Shown piece after piece: positions 8,601-17,160 of a stretch of 64,000 bases of DNA; within the stretch, counting starts at the first letter, position 1, and each line of letters opens with the position of its first letter. Under the pieces are notes generated by a model. It did no database searches and was not told the DNA's origin. It worked only from the letters and a program-made list of their open reading frames with translations. The stretch lies in contig NZ_CP192260.1 of assembly GCF_050574275.1 (NCBI RefSeq), positions 3,100,001 through 3,164,000 on the forward strand, read 5' to 3'. Source of the stretch: Virgibacillus_F flavescens. Its GTDB lineage: Bacteria; Bacillota; Bacilli; Bacillales; Amphibacillaceae. Both the position numbers and the translations under genes were made by a program.

Positions 8601-8948
8601 TTACTTTTCCCAGAGCTCAACTAGTCTGCCTTCAGGATCCTCAATCCAAACGAATTTACCAAATTCACTACTCGCTTGTTCCTTCACGAGCGGTACACCA
8701 ATTTCTTCAAGGTGTTTAATCGTTTCGTTTAGATTTTCAACTTGAAAATTCAACATGACTTGCTGTTCTGTTGGAAAATAGCTGTCATCTTCAGTAAAGA
8801 AGGAAAAGATTGTTTCATTATCTGCATGGGGTTTAATAAATGCACCGTTCCAATTTTCTATATCAAGCTTCAGCACTTCGCTGTACCATTTCTTAATTAC
8901 ATCCAAATTCTTAGTCCGCCAAAATATCCCCCCGAAACCTTTTATCAT
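8601..8948 (-). CDS. VOC (glyoxalase/bleomycin resistance) family protein
   Basis: 115 aa, ATG behind GGGGGAGGAGACATATATT. A single VOC unit: GGIFWRTKNLDVIKKWYSEV at the N-terminus, FQVENLNETIKHLEEIG in the middle, and IEDPEGRLVELWEK at the end, where the final Glu is a usual metal ligand position. A homodimer would give the two-module metal site. Function within VOC unknown (glyoxalase, dioxygenase or drug-binding). Confidence 0.82.
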   Translation of the reverse strand: MIKGFGGIFWRTKNLDVIKKWYSEVLKLDIENWNGAFIKPHADNETIFSFFTEDDSYFPTEQQVMLNFQVENLNETIKHLEEIGVPLVKEQASSEFGKFVWIEDPEGRLVELWEK

Positions 8949-9105
8949 AATATATGTCTCCTCCCCCTCAAATCTCTAGTTCATTATTTTTACTTTTATA
9001 GTAGATATTCGATAAATAGTGACAAATTCCTTCTTGCGTTAGCTTTCTTCCACACATCAGTAGAGAAAGTGATTTAAGAAAATGTAAGAACTCATCGTGG
9101 TTAAA

Positions 9106-9141
9106 TTTTTTACAAAGCATTCTGAATATTTATGGTAAAAT
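9106..9141 (+). promoter_or_regulatory. conserved promoter module, copy B
   Basis: TTTTTTACAAA, GCATTCTGAATATTTATGG, TAAAAT. Identical to copy A except for one extra A in the spacer; 60 bases before the YCII gene start. Confidence 0.65.
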
Positions 9142-9200
9142 ATATGTAGACTCTGTGATGCATAATACGTCTATATACTAATTAAAAAGGATGAGTACGA

Positions 9201-9566
9201 ATGAAATTTATGATGGTTGTGAAGGCATCAAAAGATTCTGAATCAGGTACAATGCCAAAGGAGCAGATGGATCAGATGTTTGCGGCGATGAAGACATATA
9301 ATGAAGTACTAAAGAATGCTGGTGTTCTCCTGTCTGTCGGCGGACTTCATCCAAGCTCCGAAGGCATTCGTATTAACTTCCCCGTTCCAGGAGAACCACC
9401 GACAGTTACAGATGGCCCTTTCGGTGAAGTCAATGAATTGATTGCCGGTTACTGGTTCATAGATGTGAAGTCCCGTGAAGAAGCCATCGAGTGGGCGAAG
9501 CGTGCACCAGATCCGCATGGTCTTGGGGAAGGACAGATTGAGCTTCGCCAAGTAGCTGAAAATTAA
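9201..9566 (+). CDS. YCII-related (DGPF domain) protein
   Basis: 121 aa, ATG with AAAAAGGATGAGTACGA in front. Contains VTDGPFGEVNELIAGYWFID, the DGPF signature, and ends with an acidic, beta-rich tail typical of YciI/DGPF proteins (about 120 aa). These are small ferredoxin-like dimeric barrels; a His/Asp pair is often conserved but the function is not established. First gene of an operon with peptidase copy 2, 67 bases downstream, transcribed from promoter module B. Confidence 0.85.
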   Translation: MKFMMVVKASKDSESGTMPKEQMDQMFAAMKTYNEVLKNAGVLLSVGGLHPSSEGIRINFPVPGEPPTVTDGPFGEVNELIAGYWFIDVKSREEAIEWAKRAPDPHGLGEGQIELRQVAEN

Positions 9567-9633
9567 GCCGAACATCAGATTAACATGATGCAATTGATTT
9601 TGAAAATACCACAAACCCACAAGGAGTGAAGTT

Positions 9634-10296
9634 ATGAAATTACTGCTAACATCTGCAGGCGTCAATAACAAAAGTATACACGAGACGCTGGTTGAAATGC
9701 TGGACAAGCCAATCGCCGACTGCAACGCCCTGTGCATCCCCACAGCGATGTACGGACACCCATGGGTCGGTCCCGGCGTTAAAACCTGGGAATTCATCAG
9801 CGGGAAATCCGAAAATCCCATGGTCGACCTTGGCTGGAAATCTGTCGGCGTGCTGGAGCTCACAGCACTGCCAAGTATCGACAAAGATCGCTGGGTGCCG
9901 CTGGTCCAGCAAACGGATGTCTTTCTGGTCTCTGGCGGAGACGCGCTCTACTTGAGCCACTGGATGAAGCAATCAGGGATGGCAGACCTCTTGCCTTCTC
10001 TGAACGCGGTCTATGTTGGAATGAGTGCTGGCAGCATGGTGATGGCGCCAAAAATCGGAGAAGACTTCGTTGGCTGGACTCCACCAAGCGGAGGCGATGA
10101 AACGCTGAACGTGGTCGATTTTTCTATATTCCCTCACGTAGACCACGAGATGTTGCCGGAAAACACGATGGCTGCTGCTGAAAAGTGGGCCGCTGAAATA
10201 CAAGGTCCTGCGTATGCAATTGATGATCAAACCGCCATCAAAGTGATTGACGGAGCGGTCGAAGTTATATCGGAAGGGCATTGGAAGAAGTTTTAG
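9634..10296 (+). CDS. peptidase E-like (S51 family) protein, copy 2
   Basis: 220 aa, same ribosome binding site and start context as copy 1 at 664. Ser131 in GMSAGSM, GGDAL at 101-105 and the FPHVDHE histidines are all kept; the two copies differ at only about twenty positions and copy 2 lacks the last two residues. Unlike copy 1 it is the second gene of an operon, after the YCII gene. Recent duplication with retained catalytic residues suggests both are functional. Confidence 0.8.
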   Translation: MKLLLTSAGVNNKSIHETLVEMLDKPIADCNALCIPTAMYGHPWVGPGVKTWEFISGKSENPMVDLGWKSVGVLELTALPSIDKDRWVPLVQQTDVFLVSGGDALYLSHWMKQSGMADLLPSLNAVYVGMSAGSMVMAPKIGEDFVGWTPPSGGDETLNVVDFSIFPHVDHEMLPENTMAAAEKWAAEIQGPAYAIDDQTAIKVIDGAVEVISEGHWKKF

Positions 10297-10363
10297 TCTT
10301 GATAAACAGTAGCATGTTGTTCCAGCTATGAAAATTTATATCTGAAATACTATTCTGCTGCTC

Positions 10364-10395
10364 AGGACTTCCAGTTTTTTGGAGTCCTTTTCTTT
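10364..10395 (+). terminator. terminator after YCII-peptidase operon
   Basis: AGGACTTCC pairs with GGAGTCCT across a CAGTTTTTT loop (one bulged T), then TTTCTTTC. Close in sequence to the terminator at 10991. Confidence 0.7.
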
Positions 10396-10475
10396 CGATG
10401 TACCATATCAACAGCTAAAACCCTTCCTAACTGAAGAATATATGGTCCATTAGAAATAAAAAAGGAGAAATAATT

Positions 10476-10889
10476 ATGACAAAGCAATTTTGGATTAACT
10501 TGCCGGTTAAAGATACAAATAAATCAAAAGCGTTTTATAGCAAACTTGGATTTTCTACTCATACACCTCCTGGTAATAGCGACCAAGTTCAATTAGTCAT
10601 AGGAGATAATAATGCTATCGTAATGCTTTTTCCTGTTTCCACTTTCAAAAGCTTTACCAAGAATGAAATAGTCGATGCTAAGCAAGCTACTGAAGTATTA
10701 TTTTCCATTGATGCAGAAAGCAAAGCAGAAGTAGATGAAATAGCAGAAAGAGCAGTAGAGGCTGGAGGTACAATTTATGGTGAGCCAGCAGAGAACCAAG
10801 GTTGGATGTACGGTTGCGGTTTTGCAGATTTAGATGGTCACCGCTGGAATGTGTTGTATATGGATATGAGCAAAATGCCGAAGCAGTAA
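10476..10889 (+). CDS. VOC family protein
   Basis: 137 aa, ATG behind AAAAAGGAGAAATAATT. Two beta-alpha-beta-beta-beta halves: FWINLPVKDTNKSKAFYSKL at the N-terminus, and AERAVEAGGTIYGEPAENQG with CGFADLDGHRWNVLYMD in the C-terminal half. Resembles PhnB/glyoxalase-like proteins of about 130-140 aa common in Bacillaceae. Role unknown. Single gene with its own terminator. Confidence 0.82.
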   Translation: MTKQFWINLPVKDTNKSKAFYSKLGFSTHTPPGNSDQVQLVIGDNNAIVMLFPVSTFKSFTKNEIVDAKQATEVLFSIDAESKAEVDEIAERAVEAGGTIYGEPAENQGWMYGCGFADLDGHRWNVLYMDMSKMPKQ

Positions 10890-10990
10890 GAAATAGAAAG
10901 CTACATCTTATTAAGAACTGGTACTTAAATGAATATAAAACCAAATGATGATTCGTTCTTGGCACTAAGTACGAAATATCATTTTACTGC

Positions 10991-11027
10991 AGAGGACTTC
11001 CAGTTATTTAGGAGTCCCCTCTTTTTT
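10991..11027 (+). terminator. terminator after VOC gene
   Basis: AGAGGACTTCC (10991-11001) pairs imperfectly with GGAGTCCCCT (11011-11020), followed by CTTTTTT. Same sequence family as 1398 and 10364. Confidence 0.7.
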
Positions 11028-11096
11028 ATGTACATTAGCTAGCATTCCTCCCCCCTCAGTAGGGTTTCAGTATATCCAGCTGCATATTCTTTTGTA

Positions 11097-11131
11097 TTTT
11101 TGACAAACCATTCAGAATATTTATGTTAAAC
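11097..11131 (+). promoter_or_regulatory. conserved promoter module, copy C
   Basis: TTTTTGACAAA, CCATTCAGAATATTTATGT, TAAACT. It keeps ATTC-n-GAAT-ATTTATG and a TG-n-TAAA extended -10, with a better -35 (TTGACA); 64 bases before the next start. Confidence 0.6.
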
Positions 11132-11194
11132 TATAAATAGCTATTGGTAATAATTGTATTTCAGCTAACATAGTTGCGATTAAGGAGGAGTCCT

Positions 11195-11782
11195 ATGAAA
11201 AAACTTTTAAACTTAAATACGCTGTATATTGCAGTGGGAATCATCGTTCTTGGTGTCGTGCTTATACCTTTAGGAGTGCAGAAATACAATCTTTGGACAC
11301 AGGGAATCAATTATTTTACGAATAACAATGATGAATTTCTCAATAATTCGGTCCCTATTGACGGAGAATACACAGTCGAAGTTGATTTAAATAACTTGCA
11401 GAGTAACGAAGGAAAAGAGCTTTATCAGGAAAACGACGTCCAAATTTATGTCTCAAAAGTAATTGCTCATAGTAAAGAGGAATATGAATTAATCTTTACG
11501 GCAAAAGGGGATTATAGTCTTGGTGGCGCGACATTAGTATCGGGTGTGGCACAGAACGATACGAACGATGGTGCAGAAAATAACTTTCAAGCGAATGCAA
11601 AAGCAACGTACAAAGGTGATACATTTAATTTAAGCCATTCTAAAAATTCAAGCGAGCTAGATGAATTTGGATTTCGTATGGAGCTGCCCGACGATATAGT
11701 TTCTGATCTGGAGGAAGATGGAATAATTGATGTGGAAGTTAAAGATTTATATGTGAATATTTGGGCGGAGAAGTCATCTTGA
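11195..11782 (+). CDS. hypothetical membrane-anchored extracytoplasmic protein
   Basis: 195 aa from ATG 11195, directly after TAAGGAGGAGTCCT. N-terminal signal-anchor (about residues 9-28: LYIAVGIIVLGVVLIPLGV), then a hydrophilic acidic domain with several beta-strand-like segments (GEYTVEVDLNNLQ, VQIYVSKVIAHSKEEYELIF, IDVEVKDLYVNIW). No lipobox, no recognised family. Transcribed from promoter module C; the next gene follows after 160 bases. Confidence 0.6.
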   Translation: MKKLLNLNTLYIAVGIIVLGVVLIPLGVQKYNLWTQGINYFTNNNDEFLNNSVPIDGEYTVEVDLNNLQSNEGKELYQENDVQIYVSKVIAHSKEEYELIFTAKGDYSLGGATLVSGVAQNDTNDGAENNFQANAKATYKGDTFNLSHSKNSSELDEFGFRMELPDDIVSDLEEDGIIDVEVKDLYVNIWAEKSS

Positions 11783-11941
11783 GTAGGTAAACGAGATAAC
11801 TTCATTTTGTCACCGAACACCAATTATATAGCAATCTCTTATTCAATTAAGTGATAAGGAAACAGCGAGAACGGTTGAACTTACCTTAATACAAGTATAC
11901 CGCGTTTTATAACCCACTAACAGATAAAGAGGAGAACTAAC

Positions 11942-12754
11942 ATGATAGCAGAAATGTATCAGCGAAGAATGAAAGGTTCGATTGTGGCACTAGTTGCATT
12001 ACTTGCCGTTATAGCGGTATGGATATTAATTGTTCCACCGCAATCTGGTGGGGAATGGTTGGAGATTTCAGTACTTGCCCTCCCCTTAGCTTTTTTAATT
12101 GCAATTTGTTTCACCAGTCGTCATAAGTATCTTCAGGTTAAAGATATACAAGTACCAGAAAAAACAGTTAGCTTAATGGAATTGGATCATTTGGTACTGA
12201 AAAAAGATGTAGGATTTTTCCCGAAGCTTTTGCTATTTCAGAAAAACGGGACATTTATCGGAAAGCTGAAGCCAGTTACTATTCCATTTTGGCTATATCC
12301 GCTTGATATATTACTCAATGAATTAACTTTAGTAATTTTCCCAGTAACATATGGCTTTTACACGATTGATAATCAAAAACGCTTCACATTTAAACGTAAA
12401 GGGTTTCTTAACACAACAGTCAGGATTTATTCAGGGGAAGGTGAAGTACTGGGCTTCTATGAGCAAGCTGATTTAAAAAGCCTCTTGACCATTAAAGGAA
12501 CACTCTATAATAAATTGGGTGAGGCACTTCTCCCAGTTAACGTAAAGGGTTTTTCTGGAGATTTTACGATGAAGAATATAGATGGCAAGCAATGGGCGCA
12601 TTTTTTCAATGGTTATTTTCCCCATAAATATACGGACCTTTTCCGAGATATTGATAACGATATTGTCGATTTGGCAGACGACCTGGAAGATCATGAAAAA
12701 CTTTTACTGATTGCGTTAATTTCCTTTTTGTTTGTACAGAAAAGGCGGCGATAG
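11942..12754 (+). CDS. hypothetical membrane protein
   Basis: 270 aa, ATG behind AAAGAGGAGAACTAAC. Two N-terminal membrane segments (about 13-32 and 40-58) and a cytoplasmic domain with repeated beta-rich stretches (FLNTTVRIYSGEGEVLGFYEQ, LLTIKGTLYNKLGEALLPV) that recall LURP-one/tubby-like scramblase-fold proteins; that comparison is tentative. The C-terminus has another hydrophobic stretch and ends QKRRR. Confidence 0.55.
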   Translation: MIAEMYQRRMKGSIVALVALLAVIAVWILIVPPQSGGEWLEISVLALPLAFLIAICFTSRHKYLQVKDIQVPEKTVSLMELDHLVLKKDVGFFPKLLLFQKNGTFIGKLKPVTIPFWLYPLDILLNELTLVIFPVTYGFYTIDNQKRFTFKRKGFLNTTVRIYSGEGEVLGFYEQADLKSLLTIKGTLYNKLGEALLPVNVKGFSGDFTMKNIDGKQWAHFFNGYFPHKYTDLFRDIDNDIVDLADDLEDHEKLLLIALISFLFVQKRRR

Positions 12755-12782
12755 TAGTGTTAATGAAAGGGATAAAAAATTT

Positions 12783-12812
12783 CTCAGTTCAATGAACTGA
12801 GATTTTATTATA
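12783..12812. terminator. bidirectional terminator
   Basis: Perfect 8-bp stem CTCAGTTC-aat-GAACTGAG. TTTTATTAT follows on the plus strand and AAATTTTTT on the minus strand, so it can serve both convergent genes. Confidence 0.75.
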
Positions 12813-12827
12813 GCTTTTATAAAAAAT

Positions 12828-13469
12828 TTACTCATCAGAATCCTCTATCGTACTTTTTTGAAAATCTTGTATTAACTTCACTTCAAATTCGCCATCATAA
12901 GATACCCAATTAACAGAATCGATATGTACTTTTTTATTTATTACAGGCAAGTCATTCACTATGTTTCCAGCAATATTCATCATTGCCGCAGTTCGTTTAT
13001 TATCATTAGGGGTACCATTTTTAAAAATACTATTAATCTCATCTCCAGCATTTTTGTTATCTGGTAGGATGTCAACCCTATAGTCAATTCTGTCTGTTCC
13101 TTCAATTTCACCAAAGCTTTTAGTTTTATAGTGAACACCATCGATTATATAATTGGTGTTTAAGTATTGGTCCAAGTCAAAATCCTTTGAATCATTAGCT
13201 GTCTCGATGGTAGTTGTATTTTGATTTCCTTCTTGTGTTTTCTCAGCAGCAGAATTGTCATCTGTATTAGAAGATTCATCTTCTTGTTCAGTTCCATCTG
13301 AGTCATTTATATCGTTATCGGTTTGGCTGGAAGTCGACACCTTACTGTCTTCTTTATTTTCTGTGTTTTTAGCTGACGAGGTTTCATCATTTGGAGTAAA
13401 ACAACCCCCAATCATTGTCAATAAGAATGCTAATAATAAAACCACAGAAAGTGTAGTTTTTTTCTTCAT
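12828..13469 (-). CDS. hypothetical lipoprotein
   Basis: 213 aa. N-terminus MKKKTTLSVVLLLAFLLTM followed by IGGC, a lipobox with Cys about residue 23, so lipid-anchored outside the membrane. A long Asn/Asp/Ser/Glu-rich linker follows (about 25-95), then a compact C-terminal domain (LDQYLNTNYIIDGVHYK to VKLIQDFQK). Family not recognised; the layout is typical of Bacillaceae lipoproteins with a small folded domain. Confidence 0.65.
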   Translation of the reverse strand: MKKKTTLSVVLLLAFLLTMIGGCFTPNDETSSAKNTENKEDSKVSTSSQTDNDINDSDGTEQEDESSNTDDNSAAEKTQEGNQNTTTIETANDSKDFDLDQYLNTNYIIDGVHYKTKSFGEIEGTDRIDYRVDILPDNKNAGDEINSIFKNGTPNDNKRTAAMMNIAGNIVNDLPVINKKVHIDSVNWVSYDGEFEVKLIQDFQKSTIEDSDE

Positions 13470-13570
13470 TACTTATACAAACCTTTCTTAGTTAAAATAT
13501 TTCCTTCGCATCAGAAAACAAATATCATAATAAGTATTCGCATGCATTTCCCAATGCTCTGTATCTTTTG

Positions 13571-13981
13571 TTATGTCCGTACCCCTTTATCCTCATACCA
13601 GCGAATAATTTTCCAATCCCCGTCTGATTCTTTACGCCAGACCTCAAGTGCTAAAGCTCTGACCATAACCGATTCCTCTTTATTTTGGTGAATTACTTCA
13701 TAGGATACAGCAGCTTGGTTTGTTGATTGCGGAACAATTTTAATGCCCGTAAAGACGAAGTGTATATCCTTTCCTTTATAATACTCTGCTGCTAATCGAT
13801 TACCTTCTTTTATACTTTCTGCATTGAATTGCTCTAACTCCCCAACCCAAGGCATGTAAAGCCATCCTTGAAAATCATAAGAATATAGACTATTCATTTC
13901 CTCAAAAAGTCCTTCTGAAAATTTTTGATGCAATTCCATCATTTTATAAAGTTTGGTTGATACTTCTTGTTCGATAGTCAA
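13571..13981 (-). CDS. NTF2-like/SnoaL-like protein
   Basis: 136 aa from TTG 13981, six bases after GGGTGGGG; an upstream GTG at 13993 abuts that site and is less likely. The fold pattern is N-terminal helices (LYKMMELHQKFSEGLFEEM), then curved-sheet strands ending ALEVWRKESDGDWKIIRWYEDKG, the usual NTF2-like C-terminus. Such proteins bind or isomerise small hydrophobic molecules; no catalytic residues are assignable. Start is uncertain. Confidence 0.6.
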   Translation of the reverse strand: MTIEQEVSTKLYKMMELHQKFSEGLFEEMNSLYSYDFQGWLYMPWVGELEQFNAESIKEGNRLAAEYYKGKDIHFVFTGIKIVPQSTNQAAVSYEVIHQNKEESVMVRALALEVWRKESDGDWKIIRWYEDKGVRT

Positions 13982-14152
13982 TATTTTCCCCACCCTTTCA
14001 AAAAAGCTTCTTCCATGATTCTGTTACGTTATTTTAAGTACATTGGTTTACATATGTATTTTAACATAAAATTCCAATAATTTATCAAAAAAACTATATG
14101 TACTACTCAAACCATTTTATGGTGAAGATTTGAAAAGTTACAATCAAAGGGT

Positions 14153-14473
14153 TTATGAATTCAAACCGAATAATTCTTCTGGACTATTCTTAGGTGAATG
14201 TTCTACTTTTTTATATTGAACAGCTTGATCCCTCTTAACACTCTCTCTTTTTCTTTTTCGCATTTCATCAATTGCAACATTTCGTGCAATACTTATTAAC
14301 CACGTTTTTGGTTCTGAATTCCCTTTAAAAGTATTTACATTCCTTACAGCTTTGATAAATACTTCCTGCACAAGGTCATCAACATCTACCTTGCCAGTAT
14401 AATAAACAAGGAAATTCAGAATGTCATCATGGTATTGTTTAAACCATAATGCTATCTTTTTATTGTCTTTCAT
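14153..14473 (-). pseudogene. ECF sigma factor lacking region 4 (truncated)
   Basis: 106 aa from ATG 14473 behind TATGGAGGAGAAGTA. Sigma region 2 is complete (DILNFLVYYTG, LVQEVFIKAVRNVNTFKG, EPKTWLISIARNVAIDEM), but the protein stops after SPEELFGLNS. No region 4 helix-turn-helix is present downstream in any frame. Region 4 binds the -35 element, so a normal ECF function is unlikely. It has its own ECF-type promoter, 33-57 bases upstream. Either a decayed gene or a region-2-only protein. Confidence 0.7.
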
Positions 14474-14505
14474 TACTTCTCCTCCATAAGTTCTTCTAAT
14501 AATTA

Positions 14506-14530
14506 GACGAAAGATTTTATAAAAAATTTC
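14506..14530 (-). promoter_or_regulatory. ECF-type promoter before truncated sigma gene
   Basis: On the minus strand GAAA-N17-CGTC followed by TAATTA. Same -10 (CGTCTAA) as the promoter at 16289. Confidence 0.5.
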
Positions 14531-14624
14531 AATGAATTTTGATTTATACATTACGGTCATCCTTTTTTTTACACGTCGTTGTATTTTTAAACGGGAGGAA
14601 GTCGAAAAATTTTCTTTCTTTAAG

Positions 14625-14654
14625 AAAAAACCGCTACAAAAGTATGTAACGGTT
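14625..14654 (-). terminator. terminator of the sigma/anti-sigma operon
   Basis: On the minus strand AACCGTTACA pairs with TGTAGCGGTT, followed by TTTTCTT. It lies 18 bases after the stop at 14672. Confidence 0.75.
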
Positions 14655-14671
14655 CAATTACCTATTCCACT

Positions 14672-15724
14672 TTATTCAACTTTAATTTCCTTTTTATCCT
14701 TACTTAACACGATCACATTGTAACGATCATCACGTATCGTTTGGGTATCTTCACTCGACTGGATAAACAAGTCAATTTCCGAGTGAATTTCTTTAGCAAT
14801 TTCTGAAGCTTTTGGATTATCCGAGTCAAGGGATGTTTTAATCTTAAGTTGTAATGGATAAGGATGAAATGAGTAGGAATAAGTAGTTACATGCAGATCA
14901 TTAGCTTCCATTAATGCTCTTCCAATATGCTCGATAGCACGGGTTTTCCCCCATCGTATTTCTTGCTGGCGGGCGGTTTTCTGCACTTGCCTTACATCTA
15001 GCTTATATTCATCCCCGTAAGCCTCAGCTTCTTTCTTCACTATCTCTTTTAATTGTTCCAAACGATTCTCGGATTCAGGTACAATGACGTTTATATACAC
15101 CCCTTCTAGATTATTAATACGAACAGATATTGGAAACATAAGCTCATATTCTTGTGATTTCAAGCGCTTTTTCAACGTAGTCTTTAATGCTTCACTGTCT
15201 TGCATATCCTCTTCTAATTCCGCTTTTCTTCGCTCGGTTTGAATCTTTTCTGGTTCTTCATAAGCAACCACTTTTACGTCATAACTGGTGAAGCCGGATT
15301 TTTCAAACTGAGACTCTATTTGATTGGAAATGCTTTTGTTATTTTCGGTTAACCCTCTTATATGGACTTTCACTTCTTTCTCATCTACATGTATTTGAAG
15401 GTCTCCAAGTTCCATTCCATTTTCTTCTACAACAAGATTAACTTTATCCAAAATGCTTTCCATCTTCTCATTTCGTTGTTCTTCTTCTTTTATGAATTGA
15501 CTTATATACGGAATTTTTGCAAGAACAGTTTCTATATCTTGTGTAAATACAGTACCACCGATTAATAACATTACTAAGATTGCAACTGTTAAACCAGCAT
15601 AGAATCGTTTTCCGGGCTTTTTCTTTTGTGGAGGGCTGTCGATCTCATTCAACACCTTTTGCTGGTTTTTCTTTGTGAAATGCATAGAATCTGCCCTTTC
15701 CGGATACTTCCATTTATTTTTCAA
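14672..15724 (-). CDS. probable anti-sigma factor (DUF4030-like membrane protein)
   Basis: 350 aa. N-terminal cytoplasmic part (MKNKWKYPERADSMHFTKKN), one transmembrane segment (about 43-63, FYAGLTVAILVMLLIGGTVF) and a large extracytoplasmic domain with repeated alpha/beta units. The gene overlaps the ECF sigma gene by 11 bases, the normal arrangement for a sigma/anti-sigma pair. The DUF4030 assignment and anti-sigma role follow from layout and context; a zinc-binding anti-sigma motif is not seen. Confidence 0.6.
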   Translation of the reverse strand: MKNKWKYPERADSMHFTKKNQQKVLNEIDSPPQKKKPGKRFYAGLTVAILVMLLIGGTVFTQDIETVLAKIPYISQFIKEEEQRNEKMESILDKVNLVVEENGMELGDLQIHVDEKEVKVHIRGLTENNKSISNQIESQFEKSGFTSYDVKVVAYEEPEKIQTERRKAELEEDMQDSEALKTTLKKRLKSQEYELMFPISVRINNLEGVYINVIVPESENRLEQLKEIVKKEAEAYGDEYKLDVRQVQKTARQQEIRWGKTRAIEHIGRALMEANDLHVTTYSYSFHPYPLQLKIKTSLDSDNPKASEIAKEIHSEIDLFIQSSEDTQTIRDDRYNVIVLSKDKKEIKVE

Positions 15725-16259
15725 AAACCATCCCTCCTTCTATCAGATTTTTCATGGCCTTCCTGGCGCGAAATAGTCTGCTTTTCACAGTATCTGGATT
15801 AACTTTTAAAACATTAGCTGTTTCATCTACAGTTAAATCTTCATAATAATAAAAAATAAGTACCTCTCGTAGTTTTACTGAAAGCTTTAATACTTGTTCA
15901 AAAAGCAAATCATTTTCCTCTTTTTCCATAACCTGATTATCTAGAGCTTCTATAAATCTTCCGTTATCTTTAATCAGTGCATTAGGAATTAAATTACGAA
16001 ATGACCAACTTCTAAGGTAATCTTTGCAGCAATTCACCGTAATTCTGTATAACCAAGACTTATAGGATGAGCGGTTCTCAAAAGAATCGATGGATTGGTA
16101 ACAACGAATAAATACTTCTTGTGAAATATCCTCAGCAAGATGTCGTTCTTTTACATATGTAAATGCCACACGGATCACCATATCACCATAACTTTCCATT
16201 AGTTCCACCAAAAGCTCTCTGTTGGATTTATCGCCTTGTTGTTCTCTATCATCATGCAT
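15714..16259 (-). CDS. ECF RNA polymerase sigma factor
   Basis: 181 aa, ATG behind AAGGGGGGTATGTT. Region 2 spans about 20-85 (VIRVAFTYVKERHLAEDISQ, SYKSWLYRITVNCCKDYLR) and region 4 about 120-175 (LREVLIFYYYEDLTVDETAN, VNPDTVKSRLFRARKAM), so it is complete. It recruits RNA polymerase to stress promoters and is probably held by the membrane protein encoded downstream. A GAAC-N17-CGTC promoter just upstream suggests autoregulation. Confidence 0.88.
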   Translation of the reverse strand: MHDDREQQGDKSNRELLVELMESYGDMVIRVAFTYVKERHLAEDISQEVFIRCYQSIDSFENRSSYKSWLYRITVNCCKDYLRSWSFRNLIPNALIKDNGRFIEALDNQVMEKEENDLLFEQVLKLSVKLREVLIFYYYEDLTVDETANVLKVNPDTVKSRLFRARKAMKNLIEGGMVFEK

Positions 16260-16288
16260 AACATACCCCCCTTTTCTTTCATTAGTTA

Positions 16289-16313
16289 GACGAAATTCAT
16301 AGCGTTACAGTTC
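16289..16313 (-). promoter_or_regulatory. ECF-type autoregulatory promoter
   Basis: Minus strand GGGAAC-N17-CGTCTAA, 30 bases before the sigma gene. Matches the general ECF pattern (GAAC / CGTC). Confidence 0.6.
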
Positions 16314-16507
16314 CCCTAACGTAATCAATTTGTATCTGTAATTAGTCAAAAAAAAAAGACGCTTCCTCTGTTTAATAGCGCCCTGCACAAGATTTAAAAT
16401 ATTTTTAGTAGCAACGAAGATCGGTATGCACCAATAACCTTGTTATATGAAAGATGTAAAAATTTCCAAAAAAAGATTAGGAGATATCTCTCATAGCCAT
16501 GTTGTTT

Positions 16508-17032
16508 TTACTTATCCTGAACGTCTATAACTAATATATCGAATAACTTACCGTCAATATAAACTAAGAGTGCCCATTTTCCTGCATCTGGCAGCATGAC
16601 ATTTGATGGCAAACTCGCATCTGCTCCATTTATTTCACTACCACCAATACCATTTCTTGACCAATATCCGCCACTAAAAACAGTACTAATCTTGGAATTA
16701 TCTTGGTTGTAACCGACAACTGTTAATTCACCTTTTTCAATCCCCCAAAAATGCCATAACCACTTTTCTACGTTATTAGGCGTTAATTCTGGTCCTATTA
16801 TTCCTAGTTTATTTTTGTTGCCGAACATAACACTTCCTGTGCCAGTTTCAAGTTCGGTAGCTTTTCTATTCCAATCTATTTTTTCAAAGTCTTTCTCCGT
16901 TATAAAACTCGGAATATCTTCAGGCAGGGTGATTGTAATTGAATGTTGGTCTTTTTGAACTTTTGATGTTTCACAACCAACTAATACAATTAGGCATACT
17001 AAAAATGCTGTAAAAAGTATTGTTAATTTCAA
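16508..17032 (-). CDS. hypothetical lipoprotein
   Basis: 174 aa from TTG 17032, five bases after AAGGGGGGAG; the longer frame with an earlier ATG overlaps the site. Signal KLTILFTAFLVCLIVLVGC with a lipobox (LVGC). The mature part contains a beta-sandwich-like domain (GSVMFGNKNKLGIIGPEL, EKWLWHFWGIEKGELTVVGY, GKWALLVYIDGKLFDILVID). The pattern resembles DUF4871-type lipoproteins of Bacillus; this is tentative. Extracytoplasmic. Confidence 0.6.
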   Translation of the reverse strand: MKLTILFTAFLVCLIVLVGCETSKVQKDQHSITITLPEDIPSFITEKDFEKIDWNRKATELETGTGSVMFGNKNKLGIIGPELTPNNVEKWLWHFWGIEKGELTVVGYNQDNSKISTVFSGGYWSRNGIGGSEINGADASLPSNVMLPDAGKWALLVYIDGKLFDILVIDVQDK

Positions 17033-17160
17033 GATCTCCCCCCTTTCCATAAAAACATTTACTATTTCCAATATTAACATAAAAAACCATTAGTATTTAT
17101 TCAAAAATGAAGATTCCCTTTTTTATACCAGGTCCTTCTTGCATTAGCTTGAGGTTCCAT

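Noticed and set aside
9309..9884. 191-codon open frame on the minus strand
   Set aside because: It lies opposite the YCII and peptidase genes, has no ribosome binding site and mirrors codon bias of the real strand.
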